This document shows positions 16,646 to 24,000 of a DNA stretch of 53,675 nt, piece by piece. Every line of letters starts with the position of its first letter. Position 1 is the stretch's first letter. The stretch lies in assembly GCA_900547475.1 (NCBI GenBank), contig URGW01000026.1:1-53675 (forward strand), read 5' to 3'. The DNA is from an uncultured Clostridium sp. GTDB taxonomy: Bacteria; Bacillota; Clostridia; Clostridiales; Clostridiaceae. The notes under the pieces are model-generated. The model was not told where the DNA came from. It worked only from the letters and a program-made list of their open reading frames with translations, and did no database searches. The position numbers and the translations under genes were made by a program.

Positions 16646-16679
16646 AAAAAATCCTCCGAAAATTTAATTCTATAAACTT

Positions 16680-16707
16680 AGTATATCATAGAAGATAATA
16701 TTATCAA
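16680..16707 (-). promoter_or_regulatory. promoter of the degV-padR operon
   Basis: On the minus strand TTGATA, a 16-bp spacer and TATACT. The -35 element lies inside the first palindrome of the operator at 16700-16715. Confidence 0.65.
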
Positions 16708-16743
16708 TAGTGATAAAGAAAAATAACTATCACTATTGATAAT
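16700..16743. promoter_or_regulatory. nested palindromic operator, probable PadR site
   Basis: Two 16-bp arms, 16700-16715 (ATTATCAATAGTGATA) and 16728-16743 (its exact reverse complement), separated by 12 bp. Each arm is itself a dyad of the form TATCA-N4-TGATA, so this is a pair of dimer sites 28 bp apart (centre to centre). It covers the degV -35 element, which fits repression. Confidence 0.7.
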
Positions 16744-16771
16744 GCTTTTTATTCTAATTTTATCTGAAAAT

Positions 16772-16800
16772 TTGAAGGGGAATAAAAGTTTAAATAGAAT
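16772..16800 (+). promoter_or_regulatory. promoter of nrdD
   Basis: TTGAAG, a 17-bp spacer and TAGAAT. The predicted transcription start falls within the first NrdR box a few bases downstream. Confidence 0.65.
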
Positions 16801-16803
16801 TAG

Positions 16804-16849
16804 ATACTATATATTGTATTTATTACATAAAATATACAATATATAGTGT
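16804..16849. promoter_or_regulatory. tandem NrdR boxes
   Basis: ATACTATATATTGTAT (16804-16819) and ATACAATATATAGTGT (16834-16849) match the known NrdR consensus ACACWATATATWGTGT at 14 and 15 of 16 positions. Their starts are 30 bp apart, about three helical turns, the usual arrangement. They follow the -10 of nrdD, so bound NrdR would block transcription when dNTP levels are high. Confidence 0.85.
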
Positions 16850-16871
16850 GATTTTATAGGAGGCGGTTATT

Positions 16872-18989
16872 TTGCTATATGTAGTAAAAAGAGATGGAAG
16901 AGAGGTTGAGTTTGATAGTAATAAAATTTTTAATGCAATAAAAAAGGCAAGTTACGAAGCTGGAGATCAATTAAGAGAAAATCAAATATTGGAATGTATA
17001 CAAAAGATTATTAAATATATTGAAGTTGAACAAAAAGAAAAGGTATCAGTAGAAGAAGTACAAAATTTAGTTGAAAAATCTCTAATTGATAGTAACCATA
17101 AAAATATTCAAGGAGTATATTCTTCTTATAGAAGAGAAAGAACTAGAATTAGAGGAATTAAGTCAGATTTAATGAAGGCAATTAAGAAAATAGGAATAGA
17201 AACTGATAGAGATAATGCAAATGTTGGAAATAATTTTAGTGCTAAGTTATTAAGAATAGCTTCAGAGTCTAATAAATGGCACAATCTTTATAATATGCCT
17301 AAGTATTTGGCAAAAGCTCATGAAGTAGGTGAAGTTTATTTTCATGACTTAGATTCTTATAACTTAAGTATAAACTGTCTTCATATACCTACGGGAGAGA
17401 TATTAAAAAGAGGATTTAATACTGGGTATGGAACAATAAAACTACCTAAGCGTATAGAAACAGCTGCAGAATTATCTTGTATATTACTTCAGTCTACGCA
17501 AAATGATATGTTTGGTGGACAGTCTCATCCAGACTTTGATAATGATATGGCTGAGTTTATTGAGCCAACAAGGATAGAAATAAGGAGAGAATTAATTTCT
17601 TATGGAATTGAAGGTGAAAAGTTAGAAAAAGTAGTAGAAGAAAAATTAAAATCACGAGTACATCAAGCTATGCAAGGAGTTGTATATAATTTAAACACTA
17701 TGCATTCACGAGCAGGGTCCCAAGTGCCATTTTCTTCTATAAATTTAGGTATACCAAACTCTAAGGATGCAGCCTTAGTGTGTGAGATATTTTTAAAAGA
17801 ATATGAAAAAGGATTAGGAAAAGGTGAGCAGCCAATATTCCCTAATATAATTTTTAGAGTGAAAAAGGGGGTAAATAGAGAGGTAGAAGATCCTTATTAT
17901 TATTTATATAAATTAGCTTGTGAGGTAGCATCAAAAAGAATGAATCCTACATTTATGAATATAGATGCAGATTTTAATAAGGAATATTATGATAAAGGAT
18001 ATATTCCAGCAACAATGGGCTGCAGAACATATTTAATGAAAAATGTCAATGGTGAACCTGGATGCAAAGGAAGAGGAAATATAGCACCAGTAACTATTAA
18101 TCTACCTCGTATAGGAATAGAAGCAAATAAAGATATAGATAAATTCTTTGAGATATTAGAAAAAAGATTAGTATTAGCAAAAGAGGCTTTACTTCATAGA
18201 TATAGTGTACTTAAAAATTTAAGAGTTAAAGATTTACCTTTTGTAGCAGGACAGGGGCTTATGAAAGGTTCTGAGGAGTTAAAAGCTGAGGATTCAATTG
18301 AACCAATACTTAAACAAGGAACATGGGGAGTTGGATTCATTGGATTAGCAGAAACTTTATATTCTTTATTAGGATGTCACCATGGAGAATCAGAAGAAGC
18401 TAGGCAATTAGGGTTGAGAATAGTTGGTTTCATAAGAGCGTATGTAGATAGATTAGTAGAGGAAACTAAGCTTAATTGGAGTTGTTATGCAACACCGGCA
18501 GAAGGGTTATCAGGAAAATTTATAAAGCATGATAAAAAGATATTTGGAATAATAAAAGGGGTAACAGATAAGGAATACTATACAAATAGTTTTCATATTC
18601 CTGTAAATTATAATATATCAATAAAAGATAAAATCGATATAGAAGCACCTTATCATAAGCTTTGCAATGCAGGGCATATTTCATATATAGAAGTAGATGA
18701 CTCACCTTCACCTGAAAACATAATGGATATAATAAATTATGCATATAAATACACTAATATAAGCTATATAGGTGTAAACTTTCATATTAGGTATTGTAAA
18801 GATTGTGGAGAATCATTAACAAGCAATGAGAGCAAATGTCCTAAGTGTAATAGTAGGGATATACAGGGAATTTCAAGAGTAACTGGATATTTAAGTCTCG
18901 ATGAAAGATTTGGACCAGGAAAGTATGAAGAGAGAATTGATAGAAGATCTCATACAGGAAGTTATAAAAATAATTATGAAATATTATAG
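16872..18989 (+). CDS. nrdD: anaerobic ribonucleoside-triphosphate reductase
   Basis: 705-residue class III enzyme that makes dNTPs from NTPs without oxygen, using a glycyl radical. An ATP-cone regulatory domain covers about residues 1-95 (YVVKRDGREVEFDSNKI). The catalytic barrel includes NLNTMHSRAGSQVPFSSINLG and MGCRTYLM, here cited for their key Cys and aromatic residues. The C-terminus has a zinc site, CKDCG...CPKCN, and then the radical loop RVTGYLS with the radical glycine. The start is TTG, after AGGAGG. Two NrdR boxes precede it. Its activase gene nrdG is 3.8 kb downstream, split off by two metabolic genes. Confidence 0.96.
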   Translation: MLYVVKRDGREVEFDSNKIFNAIKKASYEAGDQLRENQILECIQKIIKYIEVEQKEKVSVEEVQNLVEKSLIDSNHKNIQGVYSSYRRERTRIRGIKSDLMKAIKKIGIETDRDNANVGNNFSAKLLRIASESNKWHNLYNMPKYLAKAHEVGEVYFHDLDSYNLSINCLHIPTGEILKRGFNTGYGTIKLPKRIETAAELSCILLQSTQNDMFGGQSHPDFDNDMAEFIEPTRIEIRRELISYGIEGEKLEKVVEEKLKSRVHQAMQGVVYNLNTMHSRAGSQVPFSSINLGIPNSKDAALVCEIFLKEYEKGLGKGEQPIFPNIIFRVKKGVNREVEDPYYYLYKLACEVASKRMNPTFMNIDADFNKEYYDKGYIPATMGCRTYLMKNVNGEPGCKGRGNIAPVTINLPRIGIEANKDIDKFFEILEKRLVLAKEALLHRYSVLKNLRVKDLPFVAGQGLMKGSEELKAEDSIEPILKQGTWGVGFIGLAETLYSLLGCHHGESEEARQLGLRIVGFIRAYVDRLVEETKLNWSCYATPAEGLSGKFIKHDKKIFGIIKGVTDKEYYTNSFHIPVNYNISIKDKIDIEAPYHKLCNAGHISYIEVDDSPSPENIMDIINYAYKYTNISYIGVNFHIRYCKDCGESLTSNESKCPKCNSRDIQGISRVTGYLSLDERFGPGKYEERIDRRSHTGSYKNNYEIL

Positions 18990-18995
18990 ATAAAG

Positions 18996-19043
18996 TAAAG
19001 TCTCCATATAAATTATAATGATATAGCTTATATGGAGCTTTAC
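18996..19043 (+). terminator. hairpin downstream of nrdD, likely terminator
   Basis: CTCCATATAA (19002-19011) pairs with TTATATGGAG (19028-19037) around a 16-base loop, flanked by AAAG and CTTT. The T-run is short, so read-through is possible. The rest of the gap to 19316 holds another weak stem (AGGGATA/TATCCCT, about 19096-19119), a promoter and an attenuator-like hairpin. Confidence 0.6.
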
Positions 19044-19177
19044 TATACAAAATGAATGTGAATTAAAAATAGTTGCAAAATTTAAAAGCGTAATAGGGAT
19101 AAGAGCAATTATATCCCTTTGAAATGAATTGTAAAATAAAAAACTTGCAATTTTTAGAAAAATATATTGGATTTTTA

Positions 19178-19206
19178 TTGAGAAAATTTTATATATATGA
19201 TATTAT
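19178..19206 (+). promoter_or_regulatory. promoter of the citrate/aconitase-like operon
   Basis: TTGAGA, a 17-bp spacer and TATTAT. It lies about 110 bp before the synthase start and just ahead of a terminator-like hairpin. Confidence 0.65.
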
Positions 19207-19216
19207 GGTAAAAAAA

Positions 19217-19257
19217 GGTATAGTTAAAATGGAGAGGTATAGTTACCTCTATTTTTT
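19217..19257 (+). promoter_or_regulatory. attenuator-like terminator in the leader of the citrate/aconitase-like operon
   Basis: A stem AGAGGTA/TACCTCT (19233-19250) followed by ATTTTTT lies about 27 bases after the predicted transcription start. GGTATAGTTA occurs twice, at 19217-19226 and 19236-19245, and the second copy is inside the hairpin. A protein or RNA that binds the repeats could decide whether the hairpin forms. No known riboswitch is recognisable. Confidence 0.5.
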
Positions 19258-19316
19258 ATAAACCATATTATAAAAACATTCTAAAGAGATATACAAAAAA
19301 TAAAGGGGGCAAAAAA

Positions 19317-20489
19317 ATGGCTATTACAAATGTCAATGGGGATAGAAAAATCTATATAGTCGATACAACTCTTAGAGATGGGGAACAAACTGCAGGAGTT
19401 GTTTTTGCAAATGAGGAAAAATTAATTATTGCAGATATGCTAAGCGAACTTGGGGTTGATCAACTAGAAGTAGGAATTCCTACTATGGGTGGAGATGAGA
19501 AAGAAGCAATTAAGCAAATTGTAAAAAGAAATAATGGTAAAAAAAGTATAATGGCTTGGAATAGGGCTGTTATTAGTGATATTGAAGAATCTATAGATTG
19601 TGGAGTGGATGCAGTAGCAATTTCAGTATCAGTATCTGATATTCATATTAAGCATAAGCTTAAGACATCAAGAGAATGGGTATTAGAAAGTATGATTAAA
19701 TCAGTTGAATTTGCAAAGAGAAATGGTTTATATGTATCAGTAAATGGGGAAGATGCTTCAAGGGCAGATAATGAATTTTTAATACAATTTATTAATGAAG
19801 CTAAGAAGGTAGGAGCTGATAGGTTTAGATATTGTGATACTGTTGGAATAATGGAGCCATTTTCTATAAGAAAAAATATTGAGGAATTATATCAAAGGAC
19901 AGGCTTTGATATAGAAATGCATACACATAATGATTTTGGAATGGCTACGGCAAATGCTATTGCAGGAATATTAGGAGGAGCAAGTCACGTTGGTTTAACT
20001 GTAAATGGCCTTGGAGAAAGGGCAGGAAATGCTGCATTAGAAGAAGTATTAATGGCTCTTATGTACGTTTATGGATATAAAGCTGATGTAGATACAAAGA
20101 TGTTTAGGGAAGTTTCAGAATATGTTGCACAAGCATCAGGAAGAAAACTTCCTATTTGGAAAGCGATTGTTGGAGATAATATGTTTGCTCATGAGTCGGG
20201 AATACATGCTGATGGTGCAATAAAGAATCCAAAAAATTATGAGGCATTTGATCCAGATGTTATTGGGTTACAAAGACAAATTGTTATAGGAAAGCATTCG
20301 GGGAAAGCTGGGATAATAAATAAGTTTAAGGAATATAATATTGAATTAAATGATGAAGAGGCAAAGGGGATACTAGAAATGGTAAGAGCTGCTTCTGTTA
20401 GATTAAAGAGAACACTATTTGATAAGGAGTTAGTTAAACTTTATCAAGAGTACAAGCGATTAAAGAAAGAAAATCATAAGGAGAATTAA
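19317..20489 (+). CDS. homocitrate synthase / Re-citrate synthase family protein
   Basis: 390 residues of the DRE-TIM metallolyase family (NifV, LeuA, Re-citrate synthase), which condense acetyl-CoA with a 2-oxo acid. Seen: the catalytic DTTLRDGEQTAG near residue 18, GVDQLEVGIPTMGGDEKEA near 45-65, the metal-binding HTHNDFGMA near 203, and NGLGERAGNAALEE near 229. HESGIHADG near 298 is typical of NifV-like enzymes. There is no C-terminal LeuA regulatory domain, so leucine synthesis is unlikely. Two roles fit: Re-face citrate synthesis for glutamate, known in clostridia that lack the usual enzyme, or homocitrate formation. The aconitase-family gene two bases downstream argues for the tricarboxylate route. 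No nif genes are in view. Confidence 0.85.
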   Translation: MAITNVNGDRKIYIVDTTLRDGEQTAGVVFANEEKLIIADMLSELGVDQLEVGIPTMGGDEKEAIKQIVKRNNGKKSIMAWNRAVISDIEESIDCGVDAVAISVSVSDIHIKHKLKTSREWVLESMIKSVEFAKRNGLYVSVNGEDASRADNEFLIQFINEAKKVGADRFRYCDTVGIMEPFSIRKNIEELYQRTGFDIEMHTHNDFGMATANAIAGILGGASHVGLTVNGLGERAGNAALEEVLMALMYVYGYKADVDTKMFREVSEYVAQASGRKLPIWKAIVGDNMFAHESGIHADGAIKNPKNYEAFDPDVIGLQRQIVIGKHSGKAGIINKFKEYNIELNDEEAKGILEMVRAASVRLKRTLFDKELVKLYQEYKRLKKENHKEN

Positions 20490-20491
20490 AG

Positions 20492-22777
20492 ATGATAAAA
20501 TTATTTTCAAATGGAGCTTATCTTATTAATAATAAGGATATAGTAGAAGATTGTAATGAAATTAATTCAATATTGAAAAATAAAATTGGAGATAATTATC
20601 CAAGTAAAGAAGAGGCTAAAAAAAATACAATATCTTATAATATATTAAAAGAACATAATACATCAGAAAATATGGACAAACTAAAAATAAAATTTGATAA
20701 ATTAGCATCTCATGATATTACTTTTGTAGGAATAATTCAAACAGCAAGAGCATCAGGATTAGAAAAGTTCCCAGTTCCGTATGCTTTAACAAATTGTCAT
20801 AATAGTCTATGTGCAGTTGGAGGTACAATAAATGAAGATGATCACATGTTTGGACTTTCATGTGCAAAGAAGTATGGGGGAATATATGTACCACCACATC
20901 AAGCAGTAATTCACCAATTTGCTAGAGAAATGTTAGCAGGTTGTGGAAAAATGATATTAGGTTCTGATAGTCATACTCGTTATGGTGCTTTAGGAACTAT
21001 GGCAATTGGAGAAGGTGGACCTGAAATAGTTAAACAATTATTATGCAAAACTTATGATATCAATAGACCAGAGGTTGTAGGTGTATATTTAACAGGTTCG
21101 CCTCAAAAAGGTGTTGGTCCACAGGATGTTGCTTTAGCTATAATTGGAGCTGTTTTTTCAAATGGATATGTTAATAATAAGGTGATGGAGTTTGTAGGTG
21201 ATGGAGTTAATAATTTAAGTGCTGATTTTAGAATTGGTATTGATGTTATGACTACAGAAACAACATGTTTATCATCTATATGGAAAACCGACAACAAGAT
21301 AAAGGAATTCTATGATATTCATGGAAGAGTAGATGAATACAAGGAATTAAATCCAGGAAGGATAGCTTACTATGATAGAATGATTTATGTTGATTTAGCT
21401 AAAGTTAAACCGATGATAGCTATGCCATTTCATCCAAGTAATGTTTATAGTATAGAAGAATTAAATTCAAATTTAAATGATATATTAGCTGATGTTGAAA
21501 AGAAAGCAGGAATTAGTTTAGATAATAAAGTTAGATTTACATTAAGAGATAAAATTCATAATGGTAAGCTTTATGTTGAACAAGGTGTAATTGCAGGATG
21601 TGCGGGTGGAGGATTTGAAAATATATGTGATGCAGCAGATATTTTAAGAGGTACCTCAATAGGTAGTGACGAATTCTCATTAAGTGTTTATCCAGCTTCT
21701 CAGCCAGTATTTATGGAGCTTGTTAAGAATGGTAGGATCGCAGATATTATGGCTACAGGTGCTACTGTTCGTACAGCATTCTGCGGACCTTGCTTTGGAG
21801 CAGGAGATGTTCCTGCTAATAATGGATTAAGTATACGTCATTCTACAAGAAACTTCCCTAATAGAGAAGGATCAAAGATAACTAATGGACAAATTGCATC
21901 AGTTGCATTAATGGATGCTAGGTCTATTGCAGCAACAGCTGCTAATAAGGGTTATTTACTAGCTGCAACTGATATAGATGTTAATTTTACAAAACCAAAA
22001 TATTATTTTGATAAATCTATATATGAAAATCGTGTTTATGATGGAGTAGGAAAATCAGATCCATCAGTAGAAATTAAATTTGGTCCTAATATAGTGGATT
22101 GGCCAGAAATGTCAGCTTTAACTGAGAATTTATTATTAAAAGTAGTTTCTGTAATTAATGATCCAGTTACTACAACTGATGAACTTATCCCGTCAGGAGA
22201 AACTTCATCATATCGTTCTAATCCATTAGGTTTAGCTGAATTTACTTTATCACGTAAAGACCCAGAATATGTTGGAAGAGCTAAGGAGATTCAAAAAGCT
22301 GAAAAAGCAAGAATAGCAAATGAATCACCAATTGATGCTGTTAATGAGTTAGATTCTATATTTACTTCGATTAAAGAAGTATTTACAGATGTTAATAATA
22401 AAAATACAGGAATAGGAAGTACTATTTATGCTGTTAAACCTGGTGATGGATCAGCACGTGAGCAAGCTGCATCATGTCAAAAAGTATTAGGCGGATGGGC
22501 TAATATAGCTAAAGAATATGCTACAAAAAGATATCGTTCTAATTTAATAAATTGGGGTATGTTACCTTTTATTATTGAGGAAGAAAGATGTTTTGACAAT
22601 GGAGATTATTTGTTTGTACCTAATATAATAAAAGCAATTAAGGAAAAGAAGACTTCTATAAGGGCATATGTAGTTAATAAATCGATGAAAGAATTTGAAT
22701 TAAAATTAGGTGAACTTACAGATGATGAAAGAGAAATTATATTAAAGGGATGTTTAATTAATTATTATAAAGCATAA
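20492..22777 (+). CDS. aconitase family hydratase
   Basis: 761 residues, close to the length of the E. coli YbhJ-like branch rather than classic AcnA (about 890) or AcnB. Aconitase hallmarks are present: LGSDSHTRYG near residue 158, one cluster Cys in VIAGCAGGGFENI near 370, the pair CGPC near 430, the substrate Arg region RNFPNREGSKI near 455, and the active-site serine region GDGSAREQAASC near 655. So the [4Fe-4S] ligands and key catalytic residues appear intact, unlike an inactive paralogue. It would isomerise citrate or homocitrate made by the gene just before it. No isocitrate or homoisocitrate dehydrogenase gene follows; instead nrdG does, 30 bp later. Confidence 0.87.
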   Translation: MIKLFSNGAYLINNKDIVEDCNEINSILKNKIGDNYPSKEEAKKNTISYNILKEHNTSENMDKLKIKFDKLASHDITFVGIIQTARASGLEKFPVPYALTNCHNSLCAVGGTINEDDHMFGLSCAKKYGGIYVPPHQAVIHQFAREMLAGCGKMILGSDSHTRYGALGTMAIGEGGPEIVKQLLCKTYDINRPEVVGVYLTGSPQKGVGPQDVALAIIGAVFSNGYVNNKVMEFVGDGVNNLSADFRIGIDVMTTETTCLSSIWKTDNKIKEFYDIHGRVDEYKELNPGRIAYYDRMIYVDLAKVKPMIAMPFHPSNVYSIEELNSNLNDILADVEKKAGISLDNKVRFTLRDKIHNGKLYVEQGVIAGCAGGGFENICDAADILRGTSIGSDEFSLSVYPASQPVFMELVKNGRIADIMATGATVRTAFCGPCFGAGDVPANNGLSIRHSTRNFPNREGSKITNGQIASVALMDARSIAATAANKGYLLAATDIDVNFTKPKYYFDKSIYENRVYDGVGKSDPSVEIKFGPNIVDWPEMSALTENLLLKVVSVINDPVTTTDELIPSGETSSYRSNPLGLAEFTLSRKDPEYVGRAKEIQKAEKARIANESPIDAVNELDSIFTSIKEVFTDVNNKNTGIGSTIYAVKPGDGSAREQAASCQKVLGGWANIAKEYATKRYRSNLINWGMLPFIIEEERCFDNGDYLFVPNIIKAIKEKKTSIRAYVVNKSMKEFELKLGELTDDEREIILKGCLINYYKA

Positions 22778-22807
22778 AACTATAATGCTTTTGGAGGTTT
22801 GTTAAAA

Positions 22808-23332
22808 ATGAATAAAACTGTGAGGTTAGCAGGAATAGCTTATGAAAGCTTAGCAAATGGACCTGGAATAAGAAGAGTATTTTTTGCACAAGGATGTAAA
22901 CATAAGTGTGAAGGTTGCTTTAATCCAGAAACGCATAGTTTTGATGAGGGTGAAATTATGGATATGGATAAATTAATAAATGATGTTTTAGATAATCCTA
23001 TATTACAAGGAGTAACATTCAGTGGAGGTGATCCAATAGAGCAAGCTCACAGTTTTTCTTATATGGCAAAAGCATTTAAGAATTCTAACTTAAGTATATG
23101 GTGCTATACAGGATATAAATTTGAAAAACTTTTAGAAATTATGAAAGTGGATACGGCAATAAGTGAACTTTTAAATAATATAGATGTATTAGTTGATGGA
23201 AGATTTGAAGTAAATAATAAAAAAGAAGGATTAAGGTTTAGGGGGTCTACAAATCAAAGAATAATTAATGTTAAGGAGAGTCTTAGTAAGAATAAAGTAG
23301 TAATAATAAACTTTGATGACGTAAAAAGATAG
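22808..23332 (+). CDS. nrdG: anaerobic ribonucleotide reductase activating protein
   Basis: 174-residue radical-SAM enzyme that installs the glycyl radical on NrdD. The [4Fe-4S]/SAM motif CKHKCEGC lies near residue 30, and the SAM-binding GGDP (TFSGGDP) near 75. Length is typical. The ATG at 22808 is preferred to an upstream TTG (22799), which sits only one base from GGAGG. It lies 30 bp after the aconitase-like gene, so it may depend on the transcript of that operon rather than on the nrdD promoter with its NrdR boxes. No NrdR box is visible in front of it. Confidence 0.94.
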   Translation: MNKTVRLAGIAYESLANGPGIRRVFFAQGCKHKCEGCFNPETHSFDEGEIMDMDKLINDVLDNPILQGVTFSGGDPIEQAHSFSYMAKAFKNSNLSIWCYTGYKFEKLLEIMKVDTAISELLNNIDVLVDGRFEVNNKKEGLRFRGSTNQRIINVKESLSKNKVVIINFDDVKR

Positions 23333-23443
23333 ATAATATGGCAGTTATATAGCTTTTATGGAATTATTATATAAGTATATATTTATAAGATTAAGATAAA
23401 AATATTATTGTAAAATAAATATTTATCTTAGGAGGAATGAAAA

Positions 23444-23653
23444 ATGTCATCAAACAATAATAATGGTAACAGAAATTTAGTTCCAGAAGCTAAACAAGGA
23501 TTAAACAGATTAAAAAATGAAGTTGCATCTGAAGTTGGATTACAAAATTATGAAAATATAAATAAGGGTGATCTTACTTCAAAACAAAATGGTAGTGTTG
23601 GTGGCGAAATGGTTAAGAGAATGGTTGAAAGCTACGAACAAAGTATAAAATAA
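23444..23653 (+). CDS. small acid-soluble spore protein, alpha/beta type
   Basis: 69-residue DNA-binding protein that coats spore DNA and protects it from UV and heat. The family pattern is clear: LVPEAKQGLNRLKNEVASE with the GPR protease cleavage region near EVASE, then GLQNYENINKGDLTSKQNGSVGGEMVKRM, cited for its conserved Gly and Lys spacing. The ATG follows TAGGAGG. As a single gene with its own terminator it is probably transcribed in the forespore (sigma-G), but no convincing sigma-G promoter was found upstream. Confidence 0.95.
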   Translation: MSSNNNNGNRNLVPEAKQGLNRLKNEVASEVGLQNYENINKGDLTSKQNGSVGGEMVKRMVESYEQSIK

Positions 23654-23663
23654 TAAAAATTAA

Positions 23664-23707
23664 ACAACAAAAAAGGAAATTATTTAATTAATTTCCTTTT
23701 TTGTTGT
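23664..23707. terminator. terminator of the SASP gene
   Basis: ACAACAAAAAAGGAAATTA pairs with its complement ending in TTTTTTGTTGT. A-rich on one side and T-rich on the other, it can act in both directions. Confidence 0.88.
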
Positions 23708-23744
23708 CATATATTATATAGAAATAAAAAATATGTTTTGTAAA

Positions 23745-23819
23745 CTGTGTATTTCTACTACTTTTAAAGGTTATCCATAATTTTTTAGTAAATATAATTT
23801 TCTAAAGAATAAAAAAAGC
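23745..23819 (-). repeat. dispersed intergenic repeat, copy B
   Basis: Read on the minus strand it aligns with 3948-4018 over about 70 bp: terminator T-run, ATTCTTTAGAAAATTATATTT, then ATTATGGATAACC in place of the exact DnaA box, then a GAAATACACAG end. The inner inverted repeat is degraded here. It lies between the SASP gene and asnS. Confidence 0.7.
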
Positions 23820-23838
23820 GCTTACGCGCTTTTTAAAT
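23811..23838. terminator. bidirectional terminator hairpin
   Basis: AAAAAGCGC, TTAC loop, GCGCTTTTT. On the minus strand it is followed by seven T that begin repeat copy B, the same arrangement as the terminator before copy A. Between here and the asnS end there is also a small AACCTGT/ACAGGTT stem (about 23852-23870) next to a G-rich run. Confidence 0.8.
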
Positions 23839-23958
23839 AATGGGGGGATGGGAACCTGTGTATTACAGGTTTTATATTTACATTATAATTATGTACATAA
23901 TCCTAAACTTTTATTCAGATAAATATAAAAAAATTGAAAATAATTTTAATTAAATAAA

Positions 23959-23993
23959 TAAAGAGCTAGCAAAATTGTTTTGCTAACTCTTTT
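23959..23993 (-). terminator. terminator of asnS
   Basis: On the minus strand AGAGTTAGCAAAA pairs with TTTTGCTAGCTCT, with one mismatch, followed by TTATTTATT. It lies within 40 bp of the asnS stop. Confidence 0.8.
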
Positions 23994-24000
23994 GAAGGTT

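Noticed and set aside
19055..19160. Hairpin AGGGATA/TATCCCT as a second nrdD terminator
   Set aside because: Short stem with no T-run; it is mentioned only as a weak stem.
23333..23443. Possible sigma-G promoter of the SASP gene
   Set aside because: A GTATA-like -35 exists, but no CATNNTA-like -10 lies at proper spacing.
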